DNA from: CAZGSG01 sp964528095
Lineage (GTDB): Bacteria > Bacteroidota > Bacteroidia > Chitinophagales > Chitinophagaceae
Direction of reading: 5' to 3'
Length of the DNA stretch: 32,622 nucleotides
Assembly: GCA_964528095.1 (NCBI GenBank)
Contig: CAZGSG010000022.1
Location: forward strand, 1-32,622
The position numbers and the translations under genes were made by a program. Below, piece after piece: positions 1-8,466 of the stretch (the stretch's first letter is position 1; every line of letters starts with the position of its first letter). Below the pieces are notes generated by a model that made no database searches, had not been told where the DNA came from, and saw only the letters and a list, made by a program, of their open reading frames with translations.

Positions 1-1
1 T

Positions 2-262
2 GAATGGCTCATCAACCAAAGCGGAACAATCCGCGCCAGTTTCTTTTACCGGCAAAACCTCGATTACCTGACGAGTAATTCCAGTGGTGCCGCGCGTACC
101 AAACGATCGGGTGCGAGTATCGCGTATCGAAAGGAGTTTGATACGCTGGGTGAGTTTTTCCGGAAGAAGGGGAAAGTCAGGAAAATCAAAAAGCAGGAAA
201 ATCCGCCATTGCAGCAGCCGGTGATTGATAAAGATTCTACCGGTGGGGAAATTAAAAATTAA
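2..262 (+). CDS. C-terminal end of a probable TamB-like translocation/assembly protein (partial)
   Basis: The open frame enters from the left edge and ends at TAA 260-262, giving 86 residues of a C-terminus. The visible part has alternating polar and aromatic residues (SGTIRASFFYRQNLDYL), a conserved-looking GASIAYRKEFDTLGEFF segment and a basic tail (RKKGKVRKIKK). This resembles the very end of the large AsmA/TamB-type (DUF490) proteins of Bacteroidota, which span the periplasm and help insert outer-membrane proteins. The call rests only on this short tail, so it is tentative. The last residues (EIKN) and the stop codon lie inside an AT-rich intergenic repeat, which suggests that the native end was replaced or extended by the repeat. 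It converges with ribBA. Confidence 0.5.
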   Translation, partial: EWLINQSGTIRASFFYRQNLDYLTSNSSGAARTKRSGASIAYRKEFDTLGEFFRKKGKVRKIKKQENPPLQQPVIDKDSTGGEIKN

Positions 263-469
263 AAATGCAAAATTCAAAATTCAAAAATAGTCTCCGTAGT
301 AAGTAATGAACTACGGGTTTTGAATTTTGTCTTTTGAGTTTTTAATTTGCCCGGGATGACATTGAAGAGAATGCAGTCTTAATATTAAACATGAAAAATC
401 AAAACCGAAAGCCCGTTACCTATCCCGGAGGCTATTTTTGAATTTTACATTTTTAATTTTTAATTTTTA
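249..469. repeat. AT-rich intergenic repeat, copy 1 (tamB-ribBA)
   Basis: This element of about 220 bp has AT-rich ends built from AATTAAAAATTAAAAAT and CAAAATTCAAAAATAG. They are followed on the left by TCTCCGTAGTA and mirrored on the right by GGAGGCTATTTTTG. It contains the stop codons of both flanking convergent genes (260-262 plus strand, 460-462 minus strand). The left end matches the inverted right end of the copy at 13581-13800 over about 38 nt, with the shared core TTCAAAAATAGTCTCCGT followed by a similar GTAATG-ACT block. No protein is encoded. Function unknown; a MITE-like or REP-like element is one reading. Confidence 0.7.
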
Positions 470-1677
470 TCGTCGTTCATCATCTCATGCCCCAATTTAT
501 CCCTCTTCGTTTCCAGGTATTTATGATTGTGAGGATTTGACTGGATGATAATCGGAATGTTTTCGATTATTTCAAGCCCGTAGCCGATCAGGCCTACCCT
601 TTTCTTGGGGTTATTGCTCATGAGGCGGAGTTTGGTGACGCCGAGGTAACGTAGTATTTGAGCACCGATGCCATAATCGCGCTGATCCATCTGGAAGCCG
701 AGATGCAGGTTGGCTTCTACGGTATCCATACCGTCTTCCTGCAGACGATAGGCTTTTAGTTTATTGAGAAGACCGATGCCTCTTCCTTCCTGGTTCATAT
801 AGATGATCACCCCTTTGCCTTCTTTTTCGACCATTTCCATAGCTTTTTGCAATTGCTCACCGCAATCGCAACGAAGAGACCCCAGGATATCGCCGGTAAA
901 ACAGGATGAATGCACCCTGGTGAGTACGGGCTCATTTTTATCCCATTCGCCTTTTATTAAGGCCAGGTGCTCGCTATTGGAGTTTTTTTCTTTGAAAGCC
1001 ACTAATTTGAAATCGCCGAATTTGGTCGGCATATTTACCCTTACTATTTCTTCGATCAGTGAGTCTCTTTTTATGCGGTATTCGATCAGGTCTTTAATAG
1101 AGATGATCTTAAAGTCGAATTTTTTGGCTACTTCCAGCAGTTCGGGCAGACGGGCCATGCTGCCATCGTCATTCATGATCTCTACCAGTACGCCACCATA
1201 AGGAGGTGGAAAACCGGCGAGCCTTGCCAGGTCTACGGTTGCTTCTGTATGTCCTGCGCGGCGGAGTACGCCACCTTTTTTGGCCCGGAGGGGGAAGATA
1301 TGACCGGGTTTACCCAGGTCTTTGGGATCGGTAAAGGGGTCGATCAGCGACTGGATGGTTTTGGCGCGGTCCTGGGCGGAGATGCCCGTGGTACAGCCAT
1401 GGCCCAGCAGATCAACAGAAACGGTGAATGCGGTTTCATGCAGGGCGGTATTATTGCTGACCATTTGTTCGAGCCCTAATTCATCGCAACGATCTTCGGG
1501 AAGCGGCACACAAACCAGGCCCCGCCCGTGTTTGGTCATAAAATTGACCACTTCGGGGGTGATAGTAGCGGCGGCGGCAATAAAATCGCCCTCATTCTCC
1601 CGGTCCTCATCATCCACCACGATCACCAGTTTACCGTCCCGGATGTCCTTTATCGCGTCCTCAATTGAGTCAAACAT
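460..1677 (-). CDS. ribBA: Bifunctional 3,4-dihydroxy-2-butanone-4-phosphate synthase / GTP cyclohydrolase II (RibBA)
   Basis: A cytoplasmic enzyme of riboflavin synthesis. The RibB half makes dihydroxybutanone phosphate from ribulose 5-phosphate; the RibA half opens GTP to the pyrimidine precursor. The N-terminal domain (about residues 1-200) shows the acidic VVDDEDRENEGDF motif near residue 20 and RRAGHTEATVDLARLAG. The C-terminal domain has the zinc-binding pattern C-x10-C-x-C (SSCFTGDILGSLRCDCGEQ) and NQEGRGIGLLNK. At 405 residues the length is normal for the fusion. I prefer ATG at 1677 (MFDSIEDAI) over GTG at 1686, because family members start there and a promoter-like TACCTTTG lies at 1694-1701. 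The C-terminus (DDKN) and stop come from the adjoining AT-rich repeat. I see no FMN riboswitch: the leader is too short. Confidence 0.95.
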   Translation of the reverse strand: MFDSIEDAIKDIRDGKLVIVVDDEDRENEGDFIAAAATITPEVVNFMTKHGRGLVCVPLPEDRCDELGLEQMVSNNTALHETAFTVSVDLLGHGCTTGISAQDRAKTIQSLIDPFTDPKDLGKPGHIFPLRAKKGGVLRRAGHTEATVDLARLAGFPPPYGGVLVEIMNDDGSMARLPELLEVAKKFDFKIISIKDLIEYRIKRDSLIEEIVRVNMPTKFGDFKLVAFKEKNSNSEHLALIKGEWDKNEPVLTRVHSSCFTGDILGSLRCDCGEQLQKAMEMVEKEGKGVIIYMNQEGRGIGLLNKLKAYRLQEDGMDTVEANLHLGFQMDQRDYGIGAQILRYLGVTKLRLMSNNPKKRVGLIGYGLEIIENIPIIIQSNPHNHKYLETKRDKLGHEMMNDDKN

Positions 1678-1693
1678 ATCTTCCACATTTTTG

Positions 1694-1701
1694 CAAAGGT
1701 A
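1694..1701 (-). promoter_or_regulatory. Putative -7 box of ribBA
   Basis: On the minus strand this reads TACCTTTG, a full match to the Bacteroidota -7 consensus TAnnTTTG. It lies only 16 nt from the ribBA ATG at 1677, so the mRNA leader would be about 10 nt. The -33 element is weak (TTC instead of TTG at about 1721-1723). Confidence 0.5.
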
Positions 1702-1792
1702 CTAACAAAAAAACCTTCCTGAAAGTTCGGGCCCAGGGCAGCTAAATGGCCACCCGGGCTGTCTTTTAACCCATTGGGTCTATGATTACTAT

Positions 1793-1821
1793 TTGTTAAT
1801 ATTTACCTGTATTTAGTTTTG
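1793..1821 (+). promoter_or_regulatory. Putative promoter of the Oar-like receptor gene
   Basis: TTG at 1793-1795 (within TTTG) and TAGTTTTG at 1814-1821 match the Bacteroidota sigma-A pattern TTG - about 19 nt - TAnnTTTG, with an 18-nt spacer. The start codon follows 45 nt downstream. This is one of the two best promoter matches in the window. Confidence 0.6.
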
Positions 1822-1866
1822 GAATATTCCCTTTCTTTGCACCACAATCACGTAAAATAAACTAAT

Positions 1867-4800
1867 ATGCTTAAGAGAATTCTTTATGTAATCGTTATGC
1901 TATTAACGGTTTCTCTCACTGCCATATCCCAGGAGACCAATAGTAGTATTGGCGGGACGATCAAAAATGCGGCAAAAGAGGATTTGGTAGGCGCTACAGT
2001 TGTTGCCACCCACGTGCCAACCGGTACAGTTTACCGTACGATCTCCAGAACAGGGGGCACGTTCAATATCAGTAATATGCAGCCCGGCGGGCCTTACACC
2101 ATTGTTTTTTCCTTTGTAGGACTGAATAGTGAGACAAAAAATGATGTAAGCCTTTCTCTCGGGGAAAAAGCAAACTATAATATTGTACTGGCAGACAACG
2201 CCAGCACATTGAGCGAGGTAGTTGTTGCTTCAAGAAGAGCGGTTGCAGCGGGTCGCGGCGGCGCAGAAACTTCTATCGGAAGAGATAAGATCAGCGGGAT
2301 CCCTACTGTAACAAGAAGTTTAAATGATTTCCTGAAATATACTCCACAAGCTAAAATAACCAATGACGGTGGTATCTCTATCGCGGGTCAGAACAACCGT
2401 TTCAATGCATTCTATATCGATGGGGCCATCAATAATGACGTGTTTGGTCTTGCTGCTTCCGGTACAAACGGCGGCCAGGCAAATATCAACCCGATCTCTA
2501 TTGACGCGATCGATCAGTTCCAGGTGGTCATCTCTCCTTTTGATGCGTCAATCGGTGGATTTACAGGCGGCGGTATCAATGCAACAACACGTTCAGGTAC
2601 CAATGACCTGTCTGGTTCTGTATGGTATTATACAAGGAATGAGAAGCTGGCTGGTAAAACACCAGGCAATGTGGCTAAAGAGGCCCGTACACGCCTGGCT
2701 CCATTCAAAAATAATTTATATGGTTTCAGAGCTGGTGGCCCGATCATTAAGAACAAGCTGTTCTTCTTTGTACTGGGAGAAATTCAGAAAGAAGACCGTC
2801 CACAACCATTTGATATCAGCACTTACAGGGGCAATGGTAACCTGACCACGGTGAATACGCTGGTGAACTACCTGAAGACAACTTATAACTACGATCCGGG
2901 ATCTTTCCTGGACAATCCAGAAAAAGTGAATGCCAACCGTATCACGGCTAAACTTGACTGGAACCTGAACACAGCCAACAAACTTTCTGTGAGCTACCGT
3001 TATAATGATGGCGAACGTTTTAATACAACAGCCAGTAACACTACCGGTATCAACTTCTTTAATAACGGTTACCTGTTCCCAACTACTTCCCATACAGGAA
3101 CCGCGGAACTGCGTACTTCTTTCAAGAGAGGAGCCAGCAACCGTTTCCTGCTTACTTATACAAACGTAATTGATGACCGTAACCCGATCGGCGATCCATT
3201 CCCAAGGGTGATCATCACGGATGGTTCAGGCCGTTATACATTTGGTACAGAGAACTTCTCCGGTGCCAACTACCTGGCGCAGAAAAATGTGACTTTCTAT
3301 GATGCCTACAAATTCAATGCAGGCAAAAACCTGATCACGATCGGTACAGATAACCTGTACAGCAAGGCAAGAAACACTTTTATCAGGGATAACTTCGGTA
3401 CATATACTTATGCGAACCTGGATGCATTCCTGAATAACCTTGCGCCTACCCGTTACCAGCGTTCTTTTGCATTGCTGGATAATAAAGACGAAAAGACCAC
3501 TGCTTCTGCAGCAGAATTTCAGTACCTGAACCTGGCATTCTTCGCTAATGATGAAGTGAGAATCAGTGACCGGTTTACGTTGAACTTCGGTCTTCGTTTT
3601 GATAAAACTGAATTCCTGACCGATCCAAGAACAGATCCTTTCTTCAATGATACTGCGATCGGTAAAATATCCCAGTATTATGATCTGCAGGGTGCGCGTT
3701 CAGGACAGGTTACAAAAGTGCCCTGGAGTGTTTCTCCAAGAGTAGGTTTTGTATACCGCATGCCTGAAGAAAATCTGACTCTCCGTGGTGGTCTGGGTAT
3801 CTTCACTGGCCGTATGCCATTGGTATGGCCCGGTGGTGTGTACAACAATAACGGTATCGCAGTTGGCGGTATTGATCCAAGCGCCGCGCAGATCGCGGCC
3901 AGACCAAGTCCTTTCTTCAGACCTGATCCTTTTGGACAATATACAAGTACTGACTTCAATATCAGTCTTGCCAACTCAAGAGGCCAGATTGACCTGATGA
4001 CAAAGAAATTCAAACTGCCACAGATCTTCCGCACTTCTATGGCTGTTGATAAGAAATTTGGTGAAGGCTGGACCTTTACTGTGGAAGGTATCTTCTCTAA
4101 AAACCTGCAGGAGATCTACTACCAGAACGTGAACATCATACCTCCGGCATTAAAATCTGCCGGTGCAGGTTCAAGAAATGTTTACTCTTTCGGTGGTACA
4201 CCTACCAATATCCCTATGCGTTCAACAGGCGTGAACCCTTATACAGGCGTTTACCTGCTGTCTAACACGAAGGGTAAAAAAGGATACTCTTATAACTTCA
4301 GTGCAACAATTGATAAAGCCTTCAGAAAAGGCTGGGCATTCAATGCCAACTGGGTTTATGGTAATTCAATCGTAAACAACGAAACAACTTCATCGCAGAA
4401 CAACTCGCAATGGAATACGATGGAAACGGTGAACGGAAGAAATTTCGTAACGCCTACTACTTCTGATTTTGACCTGGGCCATCGTTTCAGCGCTTACCTG
4501 TCAAAGAAATTCAGCTATGCAAGAAAATCAATGGCAACAACAGTGAGCCTGGTGTATAATGGTCAGCAAGGTGCTCCGTTCAGTTATATCTATAACGGTA
4601 GTATGATCGGCGACAACGGCCGCGCTGCATTTGGTGACCTGATCTACATCCCTACTTCCGCAGAGGTGAATGTGATGACATTTGATGCAAATACGATCAA
4701 TGGTGTTACTTATTCACAAGCTGATCAAAGAGCTATGTTTGAAAAATACATTCTCGGTAATGACTACCTGAACAAAAACAGGGGTAAATTCTCAGAACGT

Positions 4801-5133
4801 AATGGCGACAGGCTTCCTTTCACCAGCATTCTTGATCTGCAAATACAACAGGATTTCAATGTAAAAATGGGTAAGAAAGTTTATACACTTCAGTTAAGCT
4901 ACAACGTATCAAACTTCACCAATATGCTGAACAGGAAATGGGGTCAGACTTATTTCCTCAGCTTTGACCAGTACTCACTGTTACAGTTCACCGGATATGT
5001 ATCAGCTAATGATCTGACACCTAAATACAGGTTCAATCCACAGACTGGCACTCCATGGGGACTTTCAACAAGTGCGGTTCCAGGTATAAGCGCAAGGTAT
5101 ATCAGCCAGATTGGAGCGAGAATAAGCTTCTAA
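1867..5133 (+). CDS. Oar-like TonB-dependent outer-membrane receptor with N-terminal CpD domain
   Basis: A 1088-residue outer-membrane beta-barrel receptor. A Sec signal peptide (MLKRILYVIVMLLTVSLTAIS) is followed by a carboxypeptidase-regulatory-like fold at about residues 27-105 (GGTIKNAAKEDLVGATV ... LGEKANYNIVL). A plug domain comes next (SEVVVASRRAV, GISIAGQNNRFNAFYIDG, GFTGGGINATTRSGTN). The rest is a long barrel rich in aromatic strands that ends in Phe (GARISF), as outer-membrane barrels do. The length and layout match Oar/OmpA-related TonB receptors rather than SusC, and no SusD partner follows, so it is probably a stand-alone transporter or adhesin-type receptor of unknown ligand. 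It has its own promoter (1793-1821) and a strong downstream palindromic terminator, so it is monocistronic. Confidence 0.88.
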   Translation: MLKRILYVIVMLLTVSLTAISQETNSSIGGTIKNAAKEDLVGATVVATHVPTGTVYRTISRTGGTFNISNMQPGGPYTIVFSFVGLNSETKNDVSLSLGEKANYNIVLADNASTLSEVVVASRRAVAAGRGGAETSIGRDKISGIPTVTRSLNDFLKYTPQAKITNDGGISIAGQNNRFNAFYIDGAINNDVFGLAASGTNGGQANINPISIDAIDQFQVVISPFDASIGGFTGGGINATTRSGTNDLSGSVWYYTRNEKLAGKTPGNVAKEARTRLAPFKNNLYGFRAGGPIIKNKLFFFVLGEIQKEDRPQPFDISTYRGNGNLTTVNTLVNYLKTTYNYDPGSFLDNPEKVNANRITAKLDWNLNTANKLSVSYRYNDGERFNTTASNTTGINFFNNGYLFPTTSHTGTAELRTSFKRGASNRFLLTYTNVIDDRNPIGDPFPRVIITDGSGRYTFGTENFSGANYLAQKNVTFYDAYKFNAGKNLITIGTDNLYSKARNTFIRDNFGTYTYANLDAFLNNLAPTRYQRSFALLDNKDEKTTASAAEFQYLNLAFFANDEVRISDRFTLNFGLRFDKTEFLTDPRTDPFFNDTAIGKISQYYDLQGARSGQVTKVPWSVSPRVGFVYRMPEENLTLRGGLGIFTGRMPLVWPGGVYNNNGIAVGGIDPSAAQIAARPSPFFRPDPFGQYTSTDFNISLANSRGQIDLMTKKFKLPQIFRTSMAVDKKFGEGWTFTVEGIFSKNLQEIYYQNVNIIPPALKSAGAGSRNVYSFGGTPTNIPMRSTGVNPYTGVYLLSNTKGKKGYSYNFSATIDKAFRKGWAFNANWVYGNSIVNNETTSSQNNSQWNTMETVNGRNFVTPTTSDFDLGHRFSAYLSKKFSYARKSMATTVSLVYNGQQGAPFSYIYNGSMIGDNGRAAFGDLIYIPTSAEVNVMTFDANTINGVTYSQADQRAMFEKYILGNDYLNKNRGKFSERNGDRLPFTSILDLQIQQDFNVKMGKKVYTLQLSYNVSNFTNMLNRKWGQTYFLSFDQYSLLQFTGYVSANDLTPKYRFNPQTGTPWGLSTSAVPGISARYISQIGARISF

Positions 5134-5136
5134 GCT

Positions 5137-5208
5137 GTCATCGAACGGATAAAAAAAAGAAGCCGGCTCATTTATGAGCCGGCTTCTTTTTTTTATCCGT
5201 TCGATGAC
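5137..5208. terminator. 72-nt perfect palindrome, bidirectional terminator
   Basis: The two 35-nt arms are exact reverse complements with only two bases between them. Each arm has GTCATCGAACGGAT, then eight A, then GAAGCCGGCTCAT. The hairpin core GAAGCCGGCTCA/TGAGCCGGCTTC is followed by eight T and lies 3 nt after the receptor stop codon, as expected of a rho-independent terminator. The pairing continues beyond the T-tract for another 14 bp on each side, which is unusual. Confidence 0.85.
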
Positions 5209-5420
5209 TAATTCAAAAGTCAAAATTAAAAATTAAAAAATAGCGTCCGTGGATTTATAACTTACTCCAGGTTTTGATTTTTTCAATTTAGTGTTTGCAA
5301 TGCTATTTATCATTGAGTTAAATAACAATACACCATCTCCGTAAACGCAGCGCTTGCGTTGATGACACTCTATATTAAAACGACCCATTTTTGAATTTTT
5401 AATTTTTAATTTTGAATTTC
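5209..5420. repeat. AT-rich intergenic repeat, copy 2
   Basis: This copy begins directly after the palindromic terminator and runs for about 212 bp. Its left end has CAAAATTAAAAATTAAAAAA then TAGCGTCCGTGG; its right end has CCCATTTTTGAATTTTTAAT. It shares the AAAAATAG-nTCCG edge and a GGTTTTGATTTTTTCA segment with copy 1 (249-469, inverted). No coding capacity. Together with the terminator and the promoter at 5477 it accounts for the 369-bp gap before the next gene. Confidence 0.65.
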
Positions 5421-5476
5421 CACACCTCGTTTAAGGGCTGCTCACTATCCCGTATTTCATTTCCTGTATCCTCCCC

Positions 5477-5484
5477 TATCTTTG
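5477..5484 (+). promoter_or_regulatory. Putative -7 box of the carboxyltransferase gene
   Basis: TATCTTTG matches TAnnTTTG exactly. It ends 18 nt before ATG 5503, giving a leader of roughly 12 nt and supporting that start over the upstream TTG at 5482, which lies inside the box. The -33 position is only a weak TTTC. Confidence 0.5.
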
Positions 5485-5502
5485 TTAATACAACCGATAC
5501 GT

Positions 5503-7128
5503 ATGAATATTGATTTTAACAGGTATGAAGATGTGATGAAATTATCGCTGGGCGATATGCGGCATAAACTTGAGAAGATCTATGAGGGCGGAGGAAAGAA
5601 GGCAATGGCCAAACAAAAAGAGCGCAACAAACTCACTCCCCGTGAGCGACTTGATTATTTGCTTGACAAAGACAAACCTTTTATTGAAATAGGCGCATTT
5701 GCCGGTTATGAGATGTATGAAGAACAGGGGGGATGTCCCGCGGCAGGTACGGTTGCCGGCGTGGGCTATGTGAGTGGCCGCCAGTGTGTGATCCTGGCCA
5801 ATGATCAAACTGTAAAGGCCGGGGCCTGGTTCCCTATAACAGGCAAAAAAAACCTGCGCATGCAGGAGATCGCCATGGAAAATCACCTGCCCGTGATCTA
5901 CCTGGTTGATAGTGCCGGTGTATTCCTCCCTATGCAGGATGAGATCTTTCCTGATAAAGAACATTTCGGAAGGATCTTTCGCAACAATGCCCGCATGAGC
6001 GGTATGGGCATTACACAGATAGCCGCGGTGATGGGACCTTGTGTAGCAGGTGGCGCTTACCTGCCGATCATGAGTGATGAAACACTGATGGTGGAAGGCA
6101 ATGGCTCGATCTATCTTGCAGGCCCCTACCTGGTAAAAGCGGCTATTGGTGAAGATATCGATAATGAGACCCTGGGTGGCGCTACCACGCATACCGAGAT
6201 CTCCGGAATTGCCGATTATAAATTCAGTACCGAGCAGGAATGTATGGATCATATCAAGAAGATCTTTTCCATGCTTGGTAAAAAAGAAAAAGCAGGTTTT
6301 GACAGGATAGCGGCTATTGCCCCGGCAAAAAAACAGGAAGAACTATATGGCATCTTCCCTTCTGACGGCAAACCTTATGATATGGTGGATCTGATACACC
6401 GTATCACCGATGATTCTGTATTTGAGCAATTCAAAGAAGAATATGGCAAAACGATCATCTGCGGTTATGGCCGCATAGATGGATGGGCGGTGGGTATTGT
6501 GGCCAATCAGCGCAAGATCGTAAAAAGTAAAAAAGGTGAAATGCAAATGGGCGGTGTTATCTATAATGACAGCGCCGATAAAGCGGCCCGCTTTATTCTC
6601 AACTGCAACCAGAAAAAGATACCCCTTATTTTTTTACAGGATGTGACCGGGTTTATGGTTGGCAGCCGCAGTGAACATGCAGGCATTATTAAAGACGGGG
6701 CCAAACTGGTGAACGCAGTGGCCAATTCGGTAGTGCCCAAGATCACGATCATCATTGGCAATTCATATGGTGCCGGCAATTATGCCATGTGTGGTAAAGC
6801 TTATGACCCACGATTCATTTATGCATGGCCTACTGCAAAGATCGCGGTGATGGGTGGCGACCAGGCTGCAAAAACCATCCTGCAAATACAGGTGGCTGGT
6901 ATGAAAGCAAAAGGAAAAGAAGTAAGCGTAGAAGAAGAACAACGCATTCTATCAGACATAAAAGACCGCTACGATAAACAAACATCGGCCTATTATGCAG
7001 CCGCCAGGCTTTGGGTAGATGCGATCATCGATCCTGCTGAAACACGGCGGGTAATATCGGAAGGTATACATGCTGCCAATAACAATCCCTATACAGCGGA
7101 ATTGAAGACGGGGGTGTTCCAGGTTTAA
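5503..7128 (+). CDS. Acyl-CoA carboxylase carboxyltransferase (beta) subunit, methylcrotonyl-CoA carboxylase-like
   Basis: This subunit transfers a carboxyl group from carboxybiotin to an acyl-CoA; it acts in the cytoplasm with a biotin carboxylase/BCCP subunit. The 541-residue protein has both crotonase-like halves. The N-half includes LVDSAGVFLPMQDEIFP, HFGRIFRNNARMS and the oxyanion loop GPCVAGGAYLP; the C-half includes IIGNSYGAGNYAMCG and AVMGGDQAAKTI. The LP-x-QDEIFPDKEHFGRIF pattern is typical of the methylcrotonyl-CoA (leucine degradation) and geranyl-CoA branch rather than PccB, but substrate cannot be fixed from sequence alone. No biotin carboxylase gene is adjacent. Start ATG 5503 (MNIDFNRYEDV) is chosen over TTG 5482 because of the promoter position. 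Confidence 0.88.
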   Translation: MNIDFNRYEDVMKLSLGDMRHKLEKIYEGGGKKAMAKQKERNKLTPRERLDYLLDKDKPFIEIGAFAGYEMYEEQGGCPAAGTVAGVGYVSGRQCVILANDQTVKAGAWFPITGKKNLRMQEIAMENHLPVIYLVDSAGVFLPMQDEIFPDKEHFGRIFRNNARMSGMGITQIAAVMGPCVAGGAYLPIMSDETLMVEGNGSIYLAGPYLVKAAIGEDIDNETLGGATTHTEISGIADYKFSTEQECMDHIKKIFSMLGKKEKAGFDRIAAIAPAKKQEELYGIFPSDGKPYDMVDLIHRITDDSVFEQFKEEYGKTIICGYGRIDGWAVGIVANQRKIVKSKKGEMQMGGVIYNDSADKAARFILNCNQKKIPLIFLQDVTGFMVGSRSEHAGIIKDGAKLVNAVANSVVPKITIIIGNSYGAGNYAMCGKAYDPRFIYAWPTAKIAVMGGDQAAKTILQIQVAGMKAKGKEVSVEEEQRILSDIKDRYDKQTSAYYAAARLWVDAIIDPAETRRVISEGIHAANNNPYTAELKTGVFQV

Positions 7129-7181
7129 GATTAGAAGTTTGAAGTTTGAGCGATCTGCGCTTTAAAAAATCAATAAAAAAA

Positions 7182-7643
7182 TTGAGCAATATTATTATAT
7201 ATACAGACGGATCTTCGAGAGGAAATCCGGGTCCGGGTGGTTACGGTACAATACTGATGTCGGGACAGAACAGTAAAGAATTATCACAGGGCTACCGGCT
7301 CACGACCAATAACCGGATGGAACTGCTGGCGGTGATCGCGGGCCTGGAGGCGCTTAAACGGGATGGATTAAATGTTACGATCTATTCAGATAGTCAGTAC
7401 ATCGTGAAGTCGGTGGAGCAGGGCTGGTTAAAGAACTGGATCAAAACAGATTTTAAAGGCGGCAAGAAAAACAAAGACCTCTGGATGCGTTATCATCGAA
7501 TTGCGCAAAAACACAGCGTTCGTTTTGTTTGGGTGAAAGGGCATGCAAGCAATCCATATAATAATCGCTGTGATGTGCTGGCTACTACTGCAGCAGATAG
7601 TAAGAACCTGCTGGTAGATGAAGGATACGAAGCTGGAGGCTGA
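7182..7643 (+). CDS. rnhA: Ribonuclease HI
   Basis: It degrades the RNA strand of RNA-DNA hybrids. All four catalytic acids are visible: D9 (YTDGSSRGNPGPGG), E47 (NNRMELLA), D70 (YSDSQYIVKS) and D131 (NNRCDVLA), with H121 in VKGHASNPYNN. Counting from TTG 7182 gives 153 residues, the normal size, starting MSNIIIYTDGS. A second in-frame TTG at 7146 would add 12 residues (SDLRFKKSIKK) not expected in the family. No ATG is available because an in-frame TGA lies at 7140-7142. The gene follows the carboxyltransferase by about 50 nt and precedes the next gene by 21 nt, so co-transcription is likely. Confidence 0.93.
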   Translation: MSNIIIYTDGSSRGNPGPGGYGTILMSGQNSKELSQGYRLTTNNRMELLAVIAGLEALKRDGLNVTIYSDSQYIVKSVEQGWLKNWIKTDFKGGKKNKDLWMRYHRIAQKHSVRFVWVKGHASNPYNNRCDVLATTAADSKNLLVDEGYEAGG

Positions 7644-7664
7644 TGTACAAATAAAAAGAATCTT

Positions 7665-8318
7665 ATGAATAATACAATTGTTTGCTCCTGGAGCGGAGGC
7701 AAGGACAGTTGTTTTGCGCTGATGCAGGTCATGAAAAAAGGTTACCGTCCCGGCGTATTACTGAATGTACTGAATGAGCAGGGGAAGATATCCCGCTCAC
7801 ATGGTATACCTGCGATGATCCTTGAGAGACAGGCAGCGGAGGCGGGTATTCCCCTGCATTTGCTCAGCAGTTCATGGAATGATTATGAAAGCTTGTTTAC
7901 TGCGGCCTTAAAAGAACTCAAAGAACGGTTTGATCTTTCAGCTGCTGTATTTGGGGATATTGACCTGCAACCGCACCGTGACTGGGAAGAAAAAGTTTGT
8001 GCTGCGGCAGGACTGGAAACATTATTACCACTGTGGCAAAAAAACAGGAAGGAACTTGTATTACAGATGTTGCAATCGGGTATCGAAACCATGATCGTGA
8101 GTTGCAATGAAATAATGGGCGAACGGTTTATTGGCAAACAAATCAGCGCGTCGCTTATCGAAGAATTAGAAGCATTGGGCATCGATGCCTGTGGAGAGAA
8201 TGGAGAGTTTCATACCCTGGTGACTAACTGCCCGCTGTTTGCCAACAAACTGGATGTACAGGTGAACGCAGTACTGTCGCACAATAACTATTACTTTTCA
8301 GAACTGGCATTGCACTAG
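7665..8318 (+). CDS. Dph6-related ATP pyrophosphatase (adenine nucleotide alpha-hydrolase fold)
   Basis: A 217-residue PP-loop enzyme. The N-terminal SWSGGKDSCFALMQ is the pyrophosphate-binding loop. The C-terminal GENGEFHTLV and the internal VFGDIDLQPHRDWEEKVC are hallmarks of the DUF71/Dph6 group, related to eukaryotic diphthine-ammonia ligase. Bacteria do not make diphthamide, so the true substrate is unknown; an ATP-dependent amidation or ligation is the family-based expectation. It begins 21 nt after rnhA and probably ends that transcript, with a hairpin at 8551-8591 as a possible terminator. Confidence 0.85.
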   Translation: MNNTIVCSWSGGKDSCFALMQVMKKGYRPGVLLNVLNEQGKISRSHGIPAMILERQAAEAGIPLHLLSSSWNDYESLFTAALKELKERFDLSAAVFGDIDLQPHRDWEEKVCAAAGLETLLPLWQKNRKELVLQMLQSGIETMIVSCNEIMGERFIGKQISASLIEELEALGIDACGENGEFHTLVTNCPLFANKLDVQVNAVLSHNNYYFSELALH

Positions 8319-8380
8319 GACTATCTCAAAAGTATTTCTTCATTAAATGGCCAGCTTTGCCAGGGGTTTCCGACATAAAC

Positions 8381-8441
8381 TTGTAGTTCAACTATTTCGA
8401 TAGGGATTTCGAAGGAGCTAACAGCCAAAATGATTGAAGGA
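8381..8441 (+). repeat. Dispersed repeat of about 60 bp, copy 1
   Basis: It starts TTGTAGTTCA, then at the same 21-nt offset has AGGGATTTC, then GAAGGAGCTAACAG and an AATGATTGAAGG block. The copy at 10950-11010 has the same order and spacing. The TTGTAGTTCA and AGGGATTTC words recur further apart at 20041-20096. Non-coding. Confidence 0.65.
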
Positions 8442-8466
8442 AGAACTCAGCTATTTGCACAGGGCT

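Noticed and set aside
1687..1866. FMN riboswitch upstream of ribBA
   Set aside because: The ribBA promoter-like box lies 16 nt before the ATG, leaving no room for an RFN element, and I could not find its conserved blocks in the 180-bp intergenic region.
3678..4034. Minus-strand ORFs inside the receptor gene
   Set aside because: They are antisense to a well-supported receptor, with no promoter or conserved content; shadow frames.
5542..6252. Long minus-strand ORF opposite the carboxyltransferase gene (236 codons)
   Set aside because: It lies wholly antisense to a clearly conserved enzyme and its peptide shows no recognisable family features; it is a shadow frame.
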